Position numbers and translations under genes: made by a program. DNA of 50,122 nucleotides from Macrocybe gigantea. Lineage: Eukaryota; Basidiomycota; Agaricomycetes; Agaricales; Callistosporiaceae. Location: positions 1-50,122 of the forward strand of contig SJRY01000159.1 of NCBI GenBank assembly GCA_011319805.1, in the 5' to 3' direction. Position 1 is the stretch's first letter. Every line of letters starts with the position of its first letter. A model generated the notes under the pieces. It made no database searches. It had not been told where the DNA came from and saw only the letters and a program-made list of their open reading frames with translations. This document shows, piece after piece, positions 10,958-22,184 of this stretch.

Positions 10958-11867
10958 AGCCCCCTTGCAGGAGAGGCAGCTTACCCCAGCTTCAGGCCTG
11001 ACCCTCCATTGTGCTATGGAGGTGGCCCATTACCTGGGAGTTTCACACTTCAGATTCAACTTAAGCAGTTACCTGGGTGTATTATCCCGGGGATTACTGA
11101 CAGATAAGTTAGGTCTCTCATGCCAAGGACTGGAGACTGTCCAGCCTTGCTATGGTCCAGTGGTGTCAGGGGTGTAACCCCCAGTCCTGCCTTCCTGTCC
11201 CCCAGCAGATGGTTTGCAGATGCATCATATGTGTGGATTTCCATCTCTTTAAGGTCTCTGTCTTGCCATGTGCCTGCCAGACTGGCATCTGATATCACAG
11301 CAAGATTGCTCTTACTGAATGGGTCTGGATCTACTTCCGCCAACTTAAGCAGGTGATGTACTGCAGTGACTAACCTCTGTGGACCCCTACTTCAGGCAGC
11401 TCACATGGTACTGGGTACCCTATTGGCTCAAACGCCATTGGGTGGTTATCAGCCTGATTCCCGGTATGGTCCCTTATCCTTTTAGCCCCTATGCTTTGAC
11501 ATCGGGGATCACGTGTGGTCTGCTGGATTAAGGCATTATCCGGCACTTACGTTCCAAGGCCATCCATGCCAAGAGAAACCCAGTCACATGAGTTAGGGTC
11601 ATGTGACATTTGACCCACATTGTGGAGTAAGTCACATGTGTGATGCATAACCTAGCTTACATCATGTGCCAGCTGCTTAGTCACATGACCAAGTCACCTC
11701 CCTTGTGGGAACAACTGTCACAGGGTCATGATACTTCCTGCCTGCATCATGTGGAACCAGCTCCAGACACTTCCGAATGCAAACCTGAAGATGCCACCTC
11801 CAGGACTAGAACCCATAGCTTCGTGGATTGCCACATTCATAGGACTATCTGACTGCGTTTACTGCTA
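10958..11867 (-). mobile_element. SINE-like element with tRNA-like head (second, diverged type)
   Basis: There is no gene here. On the minus strand the right end reads GGCATAGCAGTAAACGCAGT, a short hairpin GTGG-CAAT-CCAC, then GGGTTCTAGTCC (plus 11803-11814), a good Pol III B-box match. The interior has many CACATG and CATGTG words like the long SINE described below. The left end (CTAAACTTTGCACTTATAAA on the minus strand) resembles the tail of the long SINE (CTAAACTTTGTGTATTTATT). I take it as a related, tRNA-headed non-autonomous element. Its left boundary with the LINE 5' UTR is uncertain. Confidence 0.5.
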
Positions 11868-12355
11868 TGCCAACCAGCCCTTCCTGCCCTCACCCTCCAA
11901 AGTATCTCAGCTGTGGCCGAGACCACTCCACTGATGATCAGAAGTATCCCTTTTGGAAGAACCGCTTTGATCCTGATTGGATCTAAGAACATTACAAACT
12001 GGTGCGTGATCGAAAATGATCAGGTAGCAATCATTCTAATGCCTCCCTGCAGAGTAATGTAGAGGCTGGCATGTCATGAGTGACACTTCTGGTAGCACAG
12101 CTCTGGCTGTAGTTCCAGGTATAGACAGGCACTCATTGATTTCTTTTCTTTATATTTTCTCTCAAAACATAAATAGAAAATATGTACATATGGACGTTCT
12201 CCTCTCCACTCTCAGCTTGGAATTTAGTAAGACATGCTCCATCTGCTCACAATGTTGAGGGCAAGGCAGTAATTGGAGGCCCCACTCATCCTGATTGGAC
12301 CTGCATCATTCATCAGTTATCACTCGAGGATCCTCTCCATATTATGGCCTTCGAA
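11868..12355 (+). mobile_element. LINE fragment: end of ORF1 and start of ORF2
   Basis: Sequence matches the zinc-knuckle end of ORF1 (PRPLH near 11910-11934, with the ACCACTCCACTGATGA stretch shared with 20880-20897). ORF2 starts at 12076 (MSDTSGSTALAVV) and contains IFSQNINRKYVHMDVLLSTL. It is cut at about 12355 by the family-B gypsy fragment. Confidence 0.85.
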
Positions 12356-13888
12356 TTCCTTTTAGGCCTGGCAATATTGCCAGTCCAGTTCTGTCACTCA
12401 TTTATACCACCAGTCAATGTCCTCTTCATGGACACCTCCTAGTTCAATGATTCGACATCCGAGTGCCTGATCAATTCCATGTTTAAAGATATCGATGAAA
12501 GCAATATCATTATATTCTGTCAAGGGAGCCCAGCTCCAGAATTCAATGATATAGTCCTCAATCGGTCATTGTTGCTGCGACAGTTCCTTAATCTGGATGA
12601 TTGCATTATTCCTAGTCTCTGTGGTCATAAAGAATTCATGGGCTTCTGCCTTGAAGTTCTCCCAGTCCTTGAATGGTGGAAGATGTCCAAGGGGGTCTGT
12701 CCTGACTTCCGGAATATTAGCTGTTGCCAGCGTAACGATGTGGCCATGTTCCCAATCATCATAGGTGGAATAGTTTCCAAATTCCTGTCTATGTCCATTC
12801 AATTCTGTCTTGAACTCTAGCCACTCTTGTAGCTTAGAGTCTGCCCAGTTCTGTGCACATTTGGCCTTGCCTTCTGTGATCCATTGCAATGCATAGGTGA
12901 TCATATCCCACTTGTTGGTAATTTCTTCTTTGTCGAAGTAGACTTCCATATGTCAAAGCCAACTTCTGATCAAACCAGGATCCCCTTTATATGGATCCGG
13001 CAGTTCTGATTTCATTCTTTTGGGCTTCTTGCCCACATCCAGTTCTTCTTTGATCACATTGACCAAAGTCTGTGTCGCATTCTGAACCAGTTTAGCCTGC
13101 TGCAGGTTGTTTCAAAGAGTGCCCCAGGCCAGGGCAAGATGATTGGCAGTGAAAAGAGTGATAAGATGATGGTGATAAAGGCAAAAAGGGCAGTAATGAG
13201 TTCCATAATGTGTGAGGTAAGAGGGATTGGTGTTTGGTGTGTTTTTGTTGAATAGTACCATGTAGGTGGCATGCAACCATTGACTCCCACTTCGGTTGGA
13301 TCCAGAGAAAAAGGGGTAGGTGCCTGTTAAACTGCAGATGGGTCAGCTCAAATCCTTGTCACAATGGGGATGCCCCAAATGGCAGTCAAGGAAGGTTTTA
13401 TCATCAGAAGTCCTAGTGGTCTGGCAACTCCTTTCTCGTTTCAGGTCAATACACATTCCCGACAATGATCTTCAAGGGCATGTTTGAGAAAAGGTGGTTG
13501 GTGGGTGGGGACTGTCCACACATCCGAGTCCTCTGGTCTCTCTTGCTTCGGTATGCTCCGGGTCAGCAAACTACCTGGTCAGATGTATGGTAGGGCTCTC
13601 CGGCCTTGTGATGTTTGATTCAGACAGGGTCAGACTCAACGTTACCCCTAGTCCTCTCACACTTCCAAATGCAATGAACAAGGACTGATAACGGAGACCA
13701 GAACAAAGGTTGGTGCAGGGTGGGGAGTGGTGGTGGAAAGTAAAAATGTTAGTTTCAGTAGGGAAAAGAGGTATGACGATGCAGCAGGTTCCTTTGGTCA
13801 CATGGCACTCGAGGCTGTCGGGCAATGAAGGAAGGGCAGTAGAGGAGAGTGAGAGTAGTGAGGTGCACAAGGGCTAGCTTCAAGCTTT
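12356..13888 (-). mobile_element. Gypsy family B 5' region: untranslated leader and gag
   Basis: This follows its 5' LTR (14305-13889) in minus orientation. From 13888 to about 13290 I see no coding sequence, only leader. A gag-like frame is then recognisable from about 13090 (KKPKRMKSELPDPYKGDP), through a TGA, into an open block 12949-12566 (MEVYFDKEEITNKWDMITYA, HEFFMTTETRNNAIIQIKEL), continuing in broken form (IEFWSWAPLTEYND) to the truncation at 12356. The W/Y-rich layout is that of a Ty3/gypsy retrotransposon Gag. No zinc knuckle remains. Confidence 0.78.
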
Positions 13889-14305
13889 TGCTATGCAAAA
13901 CCAAATCTGCATGCAGGTCACTCTATCTAACTGAGAGTAAGAGGCAGAGAGAAGTATGCTAATATTTAGCCAGCTCAAAGCTGAGTTCTACTATATACAA
14001 TTTTAGCTATTTATACATTATGACTCCTGAGCATGGACCATGACTATACTATCCTCATGTTACATGCAACCCCCTACCCTAAATTGAATGAGTAAGGATC
14101 CTGCTGCACTCCTCATGGTATCCTACAGGTGCTATGCAATAACCCTATGCCTTAGTCAGTGCTGATGCATCATTGTTATAGGGTTATCTTGAGTTGTCAC
14201 ATTGTATCCTGTATATCACATCGTGCTTTGCATCACGTGTTCATCATGTGGTTCTTGAGTCACATGCCCATCATCAAGATAACAATAAGTCCTAAAATCG
14301 TAACA
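13889..14305 (-). repeat. 5' LTR of gypsy family B (LTR B, 417 bp)
   Basis: On the minus strand it runs from TGTTACGATTTTAGG to GGTTTTGCATAGCA. It matches copies at 34979-35340, 42302-42689 and 43383-43767, sharing GAGCTGGCTAA and GTGACCTGC. It is longer than the solo copy at 34979 because of extra sequence near 14175-14220. No target duplication is seen because the other end of this element is lost at 12356. Confidence 0.88.
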
Positions 14306-14938
14306 ACATGCATCTAAAAAGAACCCAAGGTATCTCCAGACATCCTTGGATTGTAGTGGTGTATTGCCCATGAATGGGGCAAATTCCAGATTGATAGAAG
14401 GACTAGGATCCCTACTATTGCATGAAAAGTGCTGCAGTTCAGTTTTGTTGTATTTGACAATAAGACCAAAGTCTGTAAAGAGGTTGTGCACAGATGCATA
14501 TGCCCTCTAGAGCTTCAGAACATTTTCTGCGATGGATTTGGACTAAGCAATGATCAGCCCATCATCTACAAATGACATGATAGTTGGCATATTGCCAACC
14601 TTCTGGTATATTTTCAGCACTGGTGCTAGATAAAGGGCAGACAGTACAGGGGATAGAGCTGAGCCTTGGCCAACACTCACATTGGCATCAAACTCAGGTA
14701 AGATAGTGCTGCGCCAGGCATAAGAAGTTTTATGCCCAATGAGATATGACTCGAAGAATCTTGACACTTGATGTGTGAAGCCTCTGTGATGCAGTATCCT
14801 CACCAGCATATGATAGTTAAGTGAGGGGAAATATTGAGTGACATTAAATGTGATGACACTTGTTTTGAGACCTTTAGCCAGCCCTGCCAGATAATATGGC
14901 TCAAGAAGACACCAGCATCCTTCATGAAGTTCTGCCAG

Positions 14939-14943
<5 letters not shown>
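14306..14943 (-). mobile_element. LINE fragment: reverse transcriptase core
   Basis: Minus-strand blocks include LVRILHHRGFTHQVSRFFES, VGQGSALSPVLSALYLAPVL (intact here, unlike the copy at 4839) and MSFVDDGLIIA, then WRYLGFFLDA. It is bounded by LTR B on the left and the poly-T of the long SINE on the right. The piece is only about 640 bp. Confidence 0.88.
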
Positions 14944-14975
<32 letters not shown>

Positions 14976-16141
14976 ACAATTTATATAGCGGTGCTCGATG
15001 GCAGTCTGCTTGTAAATATACAAGGGTACCTACAATGAATACATGAAGTTTAGGGCCCTCCAAGTGGAGGACCCTTATCGCCATCTCCTTTGCAGGATGG
15101 GCACTAGACTAATCTGTGGAATTCTGTGTCTAGACTCCGGAATCAACTTGGATTCATAGACTGGATTAGTCATCCAGATGAACTGGCAGAGGATAAGTCC
15201 TCTCAGGCCAGAGTCAGGGGACTGCTCTGGTCTACCATGGTCCAAATTTTGGCCAGGAAGAGAGTTATCAGGTACATCAGCTGATAAGCCCCACCTACTT
15301 TATTTTTCCCATTCCTGAGCACATGGTTCGCTGATGCCCAGAAGGCGCAGATTCCTAATCATGTCTCAGGTCTCTGCCTTGCTAGTGTCCAGCCCCAGTA
15401 TGCATCCTAGACCTAAGGCCTAGGCCAGGGAGTTCTATACCCATGCTTAACCCAGTTATGCATGCCCCACAAGGAGGTCTCAGGCTCCCATCTGAGCAGT
15501 GCTTTACGATCATGTGGTAGCTACCCCTGGGCCTGGGGACTCCCCAAGTGTGCCCAAGGACCGGTCCACACTACTAATGCTGACTAACAACCAGGTTCCC
15601 AGCCTGATCCAGTTGGTTAGACTGGGCATGAGATTAACCGGTGGGGAGTGTCCTGTCCTAAGCTCACAGTCTGAAGAGACTCCCTATTACAGGGTGTGTG
15701 GCACCTTCCAGAAGCACACATGCTCTGGAACGCTCCATTATAGGGTGCGCATTATAGGTCAGGTGGTTCTCAAGTTCTTTCCCTGCTTACCACGCCCTGT
15801 GCTTTCACTCCCTACTTGATCATATGATTAATCACATGACCATTTCAGGCACAGCCTGTCAGGGCTCACCTGACCTGCCACTTTGGGCTCCCGCGATCAT
15901 CCCTATCATGTGACCAGGTTACCACCCTAGTTACAGAAGGTCACATGACTGTGGTACTGCCTCAGAGTTGATTACCAACCTGAGTCACCAAGCACATGAC
16001 TATAACCAATGATGGGTCACATGTCTATCCCTACTTTCAAGGTACAGGGGATGAGTGGGAATCGAACCCACAACCTTTCCAGTGGCTGCACAGCCACCTC
16101 TCCAGTCTTTAGTGGCAATTAAACCACTGGGCTACTGGAGC
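14944..16141 (-). mobile_element. Long SINE-like element: tRNA-like head, 1.1-kb body, LINE-type 3' tail
   Basis: No gene is present. On the minus strand it begins at about 16141 with a tRNA-like head holding an A-box match TAGCCCAGTGG (plus 16124-16134) and B-box GGGTTCGATTCCC (plus 16057-16069), plus a hairpin GTGGCT-GTGC-AGCCAC where a class II tRNA has its variable arm. The T arm GTGGG-TTCGATT-CCCAC is perfect. The last ~85 bp (ATTTACAAGCAGACTGCC ... AATTGTTGATTT) match the 3' end of the LINE at 17160-17232. It ends in 26 A (14944-14969). A second copy is split across 25771-29503. Confidence 0.82.
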
Positions 16142-17246
16142 CCTGAATGCAATCAATCACATTATCGATTGCAACCCCCACTCTGTGGAGTCTCATTCTA
16201 TTGCTCTGTGCACTTCATTGCACACTTGGTTGGCCCAATCCGAGCTGCACCAAATTATGTTCTGGCATGTCCCTTCCCATTGGAAGTGGGCTATTCAAGT
16301 CAAGGCACATGATTCAGTGCATGAACTCAACGTCCCTCAGGGACCTCGTCCCCTTTATACCACTGACATACTCTGAAAGGAGGCAGATGATGACATGCAT
16401 GCCTCTTGGTTCCACAATGCTAGAATCAAGAAATACATTAGTGCTTTCACGTTTTATTTTTATGATGCAAGAAAGCCACAGTCCTTTGAACACCCACTTC
16501 AAAAAAGAACAGGCTTCATGAAGTTAGTGACAGGCAAGGAGCTGTTTGCTCACTGCTGCTGCATCACCTGCAGACACATGCTGATCAATGCATATCGAGC
16601 ATGGTTCAATTTTATCAAGAGTGATCAATGCTCCTGTGGATGAGGGCCTGAGGACTCTGTCCACATTATGACTCTGTGCCGTAACTGGAACAGGCCAACT
16701 GAACACTAGTTTGATGCCTTTGTGCATTTCTGGTTTGTTAAGTATCTAACATTGAATAAGGCAGCGAGTGCTTTTATTCCAAATCTAGAGGGTGGATAAC
16801 TGCCCTTTCACAGTGGGGGATGCTTGGGGTTATGGCTCCTCACAGGGCCTTTGTGTGGAAGTAACTGTAGCCAGCCTTTGGGCTGGGGGACTCAGAGCAC
16901 CAAGTCAGTATAGTGGTTGAAGAAAGCAAACACCGAGCTTTATTGTACATGACAGATTCTGTGATGCCTATTCATTATGGGCCCTTTGGAACCCATTACA
17001 TGGAATTAACCACATCTGGCTCTTAGGAGCTGGGAGATGCAAGCCTAGCAGACAAGTGAGCACAAGTACGAGCCTATGTGGCATGGGCACGGGCACAAAA
17101 GAACAGGGTTAGGGTGCCCTCCATGTATATCACCTCAGTCTGTTCCTATCGGACTAGTTGTATTTATCATAGATATCATTGTGTATGTACAAGTGGACTG
17201 CCATTGAGCACCACTATAAAAATTGTTGATTTAAAAAAAAAAAAAA
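16142..17246 (+). mobile_element. LINE 3' end: RNase H C-terminus, zinc motif, 3' UTR, poly-A
   Basis: Starts inside the RNase H region (AINHIIDCNPHSVESHSIAL, FWHVPSHWKWAIQV) and continues with a C-terminal block (ASWFHNARIKKYISAFTF, GFMKLVTGKEL) and a zinc-like end (QCSCG ... PEDSVHIMTLC). The 3' UTR follows to AATTGTTGATTT and a poly-A at 17233-17246. This copy defines the LINE's true 3' end. Confidence 0.88.
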
Positions 17247-17858
17247 ACTGATCTGGAGAGAGTATGAAGGATGCTTTCCAGGTCATCTGGTAACTTGATT
17301 GGCACCAAGTCCATACCAAGCAGATCGCCAGTGATATCAGAGATGAATTCTGGCACACTATCCTTTGAAAGAGTCTGGTATGGATTGAAGAGGTCCAACA
17401 GCAGAATGTCTAATAAAAGTGATAGCAGAGAATAGTCTGAAGTCAGTCTCAAGTGGTCAACAATGACTAGTGCTACCCCCACCAACCACATCAACAGGGA
17501 TGAACATCAAATCAATAACTAAGGGCCAAAGCTCTGGGTTGTGGGAGACAAAGGTCAGGCTATGATTAGATGGCTCCATCCATTCTAGCCCAAGGTCAAG
17601 GACTGCATTATACAGCATCTCCCCTTGTGTATGCTGCAAAATATGAACCCCATCCCAGAGCTCATAATGACAATTGAAATCCCCCCCCCCTCCAGATAGG
17701 CCAGGTTAGAGAAATCAGGTCTTTCTGCACAATCATGCAGTAGGTGAATAGTGCTTCTATCTACATCAGAGTAGGCATTTGCAAGAAATAGAGGTTCTCC
17801 TGAGATGAAGAAGCTAATAACCATCAGATCGTGACTATCCACAAGATCACATCTGAGG
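17247..17858 (-). mobile_element. LINE fragment: endonuclease domain of ORF2
   Basis: Minus-strand blocks are NAYSDVDRSTIHLLHDC, a run of ten G at plus 17681-17690, then (in another frame) DFNCHYEL, LEWMEPSNHSLTFVSHNPEL and SVPEFISDITGDLLGMDLV. The G run puts the upstream sequence out of frame with the catalytic DFN block. No LTR A interrupts the MDLVPI site here, unlike at 22899 and 29712. Confidence 0.85.
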
Positions 17859-18065
17859 GACACATCACCTTTTTCCACAATGCCCATTTGTAAACAAGTA
17901 TAAATCACTTGCCTCCATCGTCTTCATCATTCTACACTGTCATTGACTGGGCTGATCTTGAATCAAGCTGCAGACCCGAGTTTCTTAAACTCTTGAGCAC
18001 TTTTACCTCTCATTTTGTGAAAATCGGCTGAAAATCAACTGACTTATTAGAGTTTTTCTATAAGC

Positions 18066-20972
18066 GATGACCCGCTCAATATCATTGGTGGTGGTGGTCC
18101 TGCACCACTCAATCTACACCCTAGATAGCCCTCTGCTAGCCCATCTCATTCTCCTGCTCCACCTCCCCCTCCAAGAAATGAGAGCCTTCTTTTCCAAGGT
18201 GGTGATAGTCTCATAGACACCAATGACACCAATATTTCCAATGCAGGTGGGCCTACCGGACCCCCTGCCCCCCCTTCCCCATCAATCCTGTCCACTGAGG
18301 CAGCATACAATGACAACCACATTGGCATTGCAGTCTTCCCTGAAGGAGATCAGTTCCTTCATGGTGAAGCCAAGGCTGCCACCGAATCCCTCGCCACTCT
18401 CAAAGACTGGATTTTGAAGATCAGCTCTTTGTCTGTCTCCATCTCAGCCAGATATCAATATGCCATTGCCGAAGGCATTGCAATCTTGGTCAGCAGTGCT
18501 GGTGACATCAATATGTTCACCATTCCTATGCTCAATGGACCTCAGCACCGCCTTGGAATGTGCTGATGAGTGCTCCACACTGCTGACTGCCAATAAGTCC
18601 TAATCTGGTAATTCCGCTCCTGCATTCGAAATCACTACCACTACTCAGCCCCTCAGCATGATACTGCAGTCCAGCCACTGACTTCTCATTTGAGTGCTCA
18701 GGATATCGACAACTCCATAAGGCTTCCATTCCAGGTCCCAGACACTTTGCCAAATGCATCGCACCCATACATTCCGAATATTCTGCACTTCCTATATTAT
18801 CCAATCCAGTCAGGCAGTCCTATTCCTATATGCCTCCCTCGATTCCAGATCCTGATATGGCAAGACTACTACTATTTTCAGTACCACACCACCTCATGCC
18901 TTCCTGCATTCCTGACACTGCCTTGCCGTAGTACATTCAAAACAAGGGATTTCGAGCATGTTACCGTTTCATCCACTCTCATTTCAAAATTCATGACTCA
19001 TATTTCACTGATATATTCTATGTTTCTTAAATTATTTTCATGTTCCATTCTATGATGCATGGCACTGGCTTCAGGATGTTCTTTTACCTACTGTTTCACC
19101 TTTTATGTTCAGATTTTGAATGGACTTATATCTCTCCGATGTTTCAGCCTCAAAACAACCCTTTTGAAATCATATGATATGTTCTCTCATTCAGTTTTGA
19201 CTTCGCCGGTTATTCTGATACTCAAAATTGTCTTACCTATAAAAACCCATGTACTTGGTGTTTGTAATAAAATAGAAAAAGTTACTATCTCAGTCCTTCA
19301 GCAGTCTCGCAGTCTACGGCTCGTGTGGAGTCCTTGTTTATCCAATCCCAAAGTGTCATGCTCATGTGGAGCCACAATACTTAGTCTTGAAATCAGTGTT
19401 CATGACTTTGCATGGAAGTCACCATTGTTAAAACCCTTCCGAAACTGTCACTGAAGCCCCTGATATCGCTCGGAAACTCAGCTAAGTCTACACCACCTTG
19501 TCTTGAAATCCCCGAAATTACTCAAACTATCCATAATCACTCCATTTCATTCTCCTCTTCACTCTACAGTCCCTTGAGTTACTCTGTGACTTGGACAGCT
19601 TATAGTTTATATAGCCTCAGATAGGGACTGATGCTTCCTTCATTCCACCTTGTTGGTTTGTAGGTTAGTGCTTCCTGATAGTTATCAGTGCTTGCATGAA
19701 ATTGTCAATGTGCACCTCCCTTCCCATGGAAAGGCGACTCATTTTGCTGATCCTCATACCTCCCCTTCTGGTACCGTATGCCTGGAAGACTCCTGATTGA
19801 ACATGGGTGCTTGCCCTCTGAGACTGCTTTGGAATGTAAACTGTCCCCTCTGCTACAACCACAGTTCTGTTCCCAAACCCCTGGTCATGGACTGCCCCCT
19901 CCTGTCAATAGGGCTACCTGCCCTGCTACTGGCAAGTGCTCTTATGTGCAAGCTTTGGCCCAACTAGCCAATACCCCTGCTGAGGCTATTGTAGCTTTGG
20001 CAAAGACCTTCCCACACCACCCATGGAAAAGATCATCTCCTTGCAAAAGGAAGCAACCAGGGAGTCTTCCGGACCACCTAAGAAGAAGGTGAAGTCCACC
20101 TCTCATGGTCCATCCTGATGTAATGTCAGGGTGACCTTCACTTTCCCTGCAGACAATGTCTCTGTTGCTGCTAGAACTCTTCTCTCAGCCTTCAATTGAG
20201 AGCTGACTGCTGGCAAGTCCTGGATCTGATGTGAATCCATTCAGGATCATTCTGCCACCTCGTTCTCTTGTTTGATGACAAAGATGGCATCTTCTAAGGA
20301 CCTTGGCATTTTGTGTGAGGCCACTCTCCAATGTGCTCTGGTAGGATCTACCATCAAGCTCACTATTCCTATAAGTGTTCCTATGTGAAACTACTTGACG
20401 TACCATATTTCAATGCCAATGGCAGTGTTATTACTGCCCGGCAAGCCTACGAGATTCTCTGAGACTCTTCATTCTCAGATCTCATCACTCTTGTTGGAGT
20501 TCCTCGCATTATGCACAACTCCAAGAACTCCGATACTATGATCATCTGGTTCAATATCAAGGACACGTCAACTAGCCAGAATGTTAAGGCTCTGGACAAT
20601 TGTATAGTTATGGTCCGGAACTAGCAATGCCGATTCCACACTACTCTTGTGTTGCCAGGAGTTCCTCTCTGCGAATGCTGTTGGCGCTGGGGGCACTCTG
20701 CTTTGAAGTGCAACCAGCAATCCCTCTGGTGCCCAATCTGTGGGGAATCCTATAGAAAGAAACACCACTGCATGCTCATGTCCTGCTGCAAAGTGAGACC
20801 TAAGGCAAACCCTCCTCGCAAGGCAACTCTGGCAGGCCAGCCCTGCCCCCATGCTCCAAAGTGTCTTAGCTGTGGCAAAGACCACTCCACTGATGACTGG
20901 AAGTGCACCTTCTGGAAGAACCATTTTGATCCCGAGTGGATCAAACAATATTATCAGCTGGTACATGATTGA
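18066..20972 (+). pseudogene. LINE ORF1 (best preserved copy), split by a 1.1-kb element
   Basis: Reading starts at a decayed ATG (ATAAGCGATGACCCGC context). It continues through NESLLFQGGDSLID, SPSILSTEAAYNDNHIGIAV, KAATESLATLKDWILKISS and MFTIPMLNGPQ before the insertion at 18564. After 19692 it resumes, and the C-terminal zinc cluster is clear: CCWRWGHSALKC, CPICGESYRKKHHC and CLSCGKDHSTDDWKC near 20665-20910, ending WIKQYYQLVHD-stop at 20972. Excluding the insertion, the length is about 590 codons. Such proteins coat LINE RNA. Confidence 0.85.
18564..19687 (+). repeat. 1,124-bp TG...CA element with 4-bp target duplication (probable solo LTR, family E)
   Basis: Begins TGATGAGTGCTCCACACTGC and ends GGTTAGTGCTTCCTGATAGTTATCA, flanked by GTGC (18560-18563 and 19688-19691). 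It interrupts LINE ORF1, which continues across it. A promoter-like TATAAAAACCC and an AATAAAA lie near 19240-19270, as in an LTR's U3/R. No coding region is seen. A second copy at 27342-28447 has a different 4-bp duplication, confirming the ends. TG...CA termini with 4-bp duplications suggest a solo LTR of a large-LTR element; no internal region for it is in the window. Confidence 0.78.
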
Positions 20973-21190
20973 ACACGATCAAGCCCCAAACATTCTAATG
21001 CCTCCCCACAGCATACTGTACTGGCATGTATAGAGGCAACGTAATGCATAATGTTGGCCTCATTATGTTGCCTAGTTTGAGCTGTGTAATGCATAACGTG
21101 GGCCTCATTGCGAAAAAAAGCGTTACATATGTGGCTGGAAAATTGACACGAGAATGGGTAGAATATGCAGTAGCAGCAGTACCATAGTAT

Positions 21191-22020
21191 CTAATCTTTT
21201 TGTAGCTGATAATCTGCAAATTTTATACCAGAATCATCAAAAGCCCAGATGTCTTCATCATTACTACCTGCTTTGAGCCCAAACTCTCTGGCTTGTAATG
21301 CATCAATGTTGTACAGGTTTGGACCTAGCAAAAGACTAGTCATGATATTAAGGGCTTCCTGCACAATGGCACTGCTTGGAAGATCAGAATCATCAGTTTG
21401 GTCGGTATCAATCTTGGCCTCAATTGTGGTTTCCAAATCTGTCAGCCCATCTACATGACCAAGATGTGCCTCAATCTCATTACAAAGCTCGGAATCCTTT
21501 TGTAAAAAGTCATTGAGCCTCATTTGAGCCTTCCTGCTGGTCAGACACTCCTCTGAAAGCAGTGTTGGGCAAGTCAAGTGACAGTCAAGTGACAGTCAAG
21601 ACTGTCAGGTTAGCGTCAATTTGATGATAAGTTTGACCTTAGTTTGACTGTCACACTATATTTGGAAGTCAGAGCATCACAGGTCAATTGTCTGAGGGTT
21701 ATAGTCACACACATACAGCAGTTTTATTTACTAACAGACTTTATTTACAATCAGGCTTTATTTACAACAAAGACAAATAATGCTGACTGTTAAAGACAAG
21801 CTGAACCGAAATGGGATACATGTGACTTGAACCTTCCTAATATGGATACAGTCATGACTGTCAAATTGACAGTCTAGTTGACTTGATATGTTGATGATAG
21901 TCAAAAGTCATTAGTGTCAAGTAAAGTCATTGACTGAACAACACTGTCTGAAAGACACCATTCCTTAGCAACACATTTTGACCAGGCATGACCGAAAGGT
22001 AAGTAGCTGCACTTGTAATG
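21191..22020 (-). pseudogene. Unrecognised transposon ORF, interrupted by a MITE
   Basis: On the minus strand an open frame at 21558-21191 (SEECLTSRKAQMRLNDFLQK, IEAHLGHVDGLTDLETTIEA, LQAREFGLKAGSNDEDIWAF) continues upstream of the MITE as HAWSKCVAKEW near 21985-21955 in the same frame. It is acidic and has no motif I recognise. By position it is likely the C-terminal part of the transposase, since such tails are often acidic, but this is a guess. Confidence 0.5.
21560..21946. mobile_element. hAT-type MITE, 387 bp, perfect 8-bp target duplication
   Basis: Starts CAGTGTTGGGCAAGTCAAGT and ends TGACTGAACAACACTG, so both termini read CAGTGTTG inward. It is flanked by TCTGAAAG on both sides (21552-21559 and 21947-21954). 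The CAGTGTTGGGC terminus and 8-bp duplication are the hAT signature. The interior is non-coding and packed with GTCAA/TTGAC words in both directions near each end. Confidence 0.92.
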
Positions 22021-22184
22021 ACTCGGACAAGTCATAGTCCTTTCACAAATGGTTATTGCTTAATTTAGCAATGTAATGCATAACATACCTCTCATTGCTA
22101 AAAATCCATTGGTAGAGGGTGTAATGCACCCTGCCCCAGTTGCCTCCATATATGCTGGTACAGTAATGCGGAGGCCGATGCATC

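Larger units (their letters stand above)
21016..22163 (+). mobile_element. TA-flanked DNA transposon of uncertain superfamily
   Basis: Terminal inverted repeats of 25 bp (left starts CTGTACTGGCATGTATAGAG; right, reversed, CTGTACCAGCATATATGGAG; both end GGCAAC) are flanked by TA at 21014-21015 and 22164-22165. It splits the LINE ORF1-ORF2 spacer, whose sequence resumes on both sides. Sub-terminal GTAATGCATAA words occur at both ends. Without the nested MITE it is about 750 bp, so it is a deleted derivative. TA duplication suggests the Tc1/mariner/pogo group, but no catalytic motif is visible. Confidence 0.8.

Noticed and set aside
18564..19687. DNA transposon interpretation of the 1.1-kb element
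   Set aside because: The ends share only about six bases as inverted repeats, and TG...CA ends with promoter and poly-A-like signals fit an LTR better. Not excluded.
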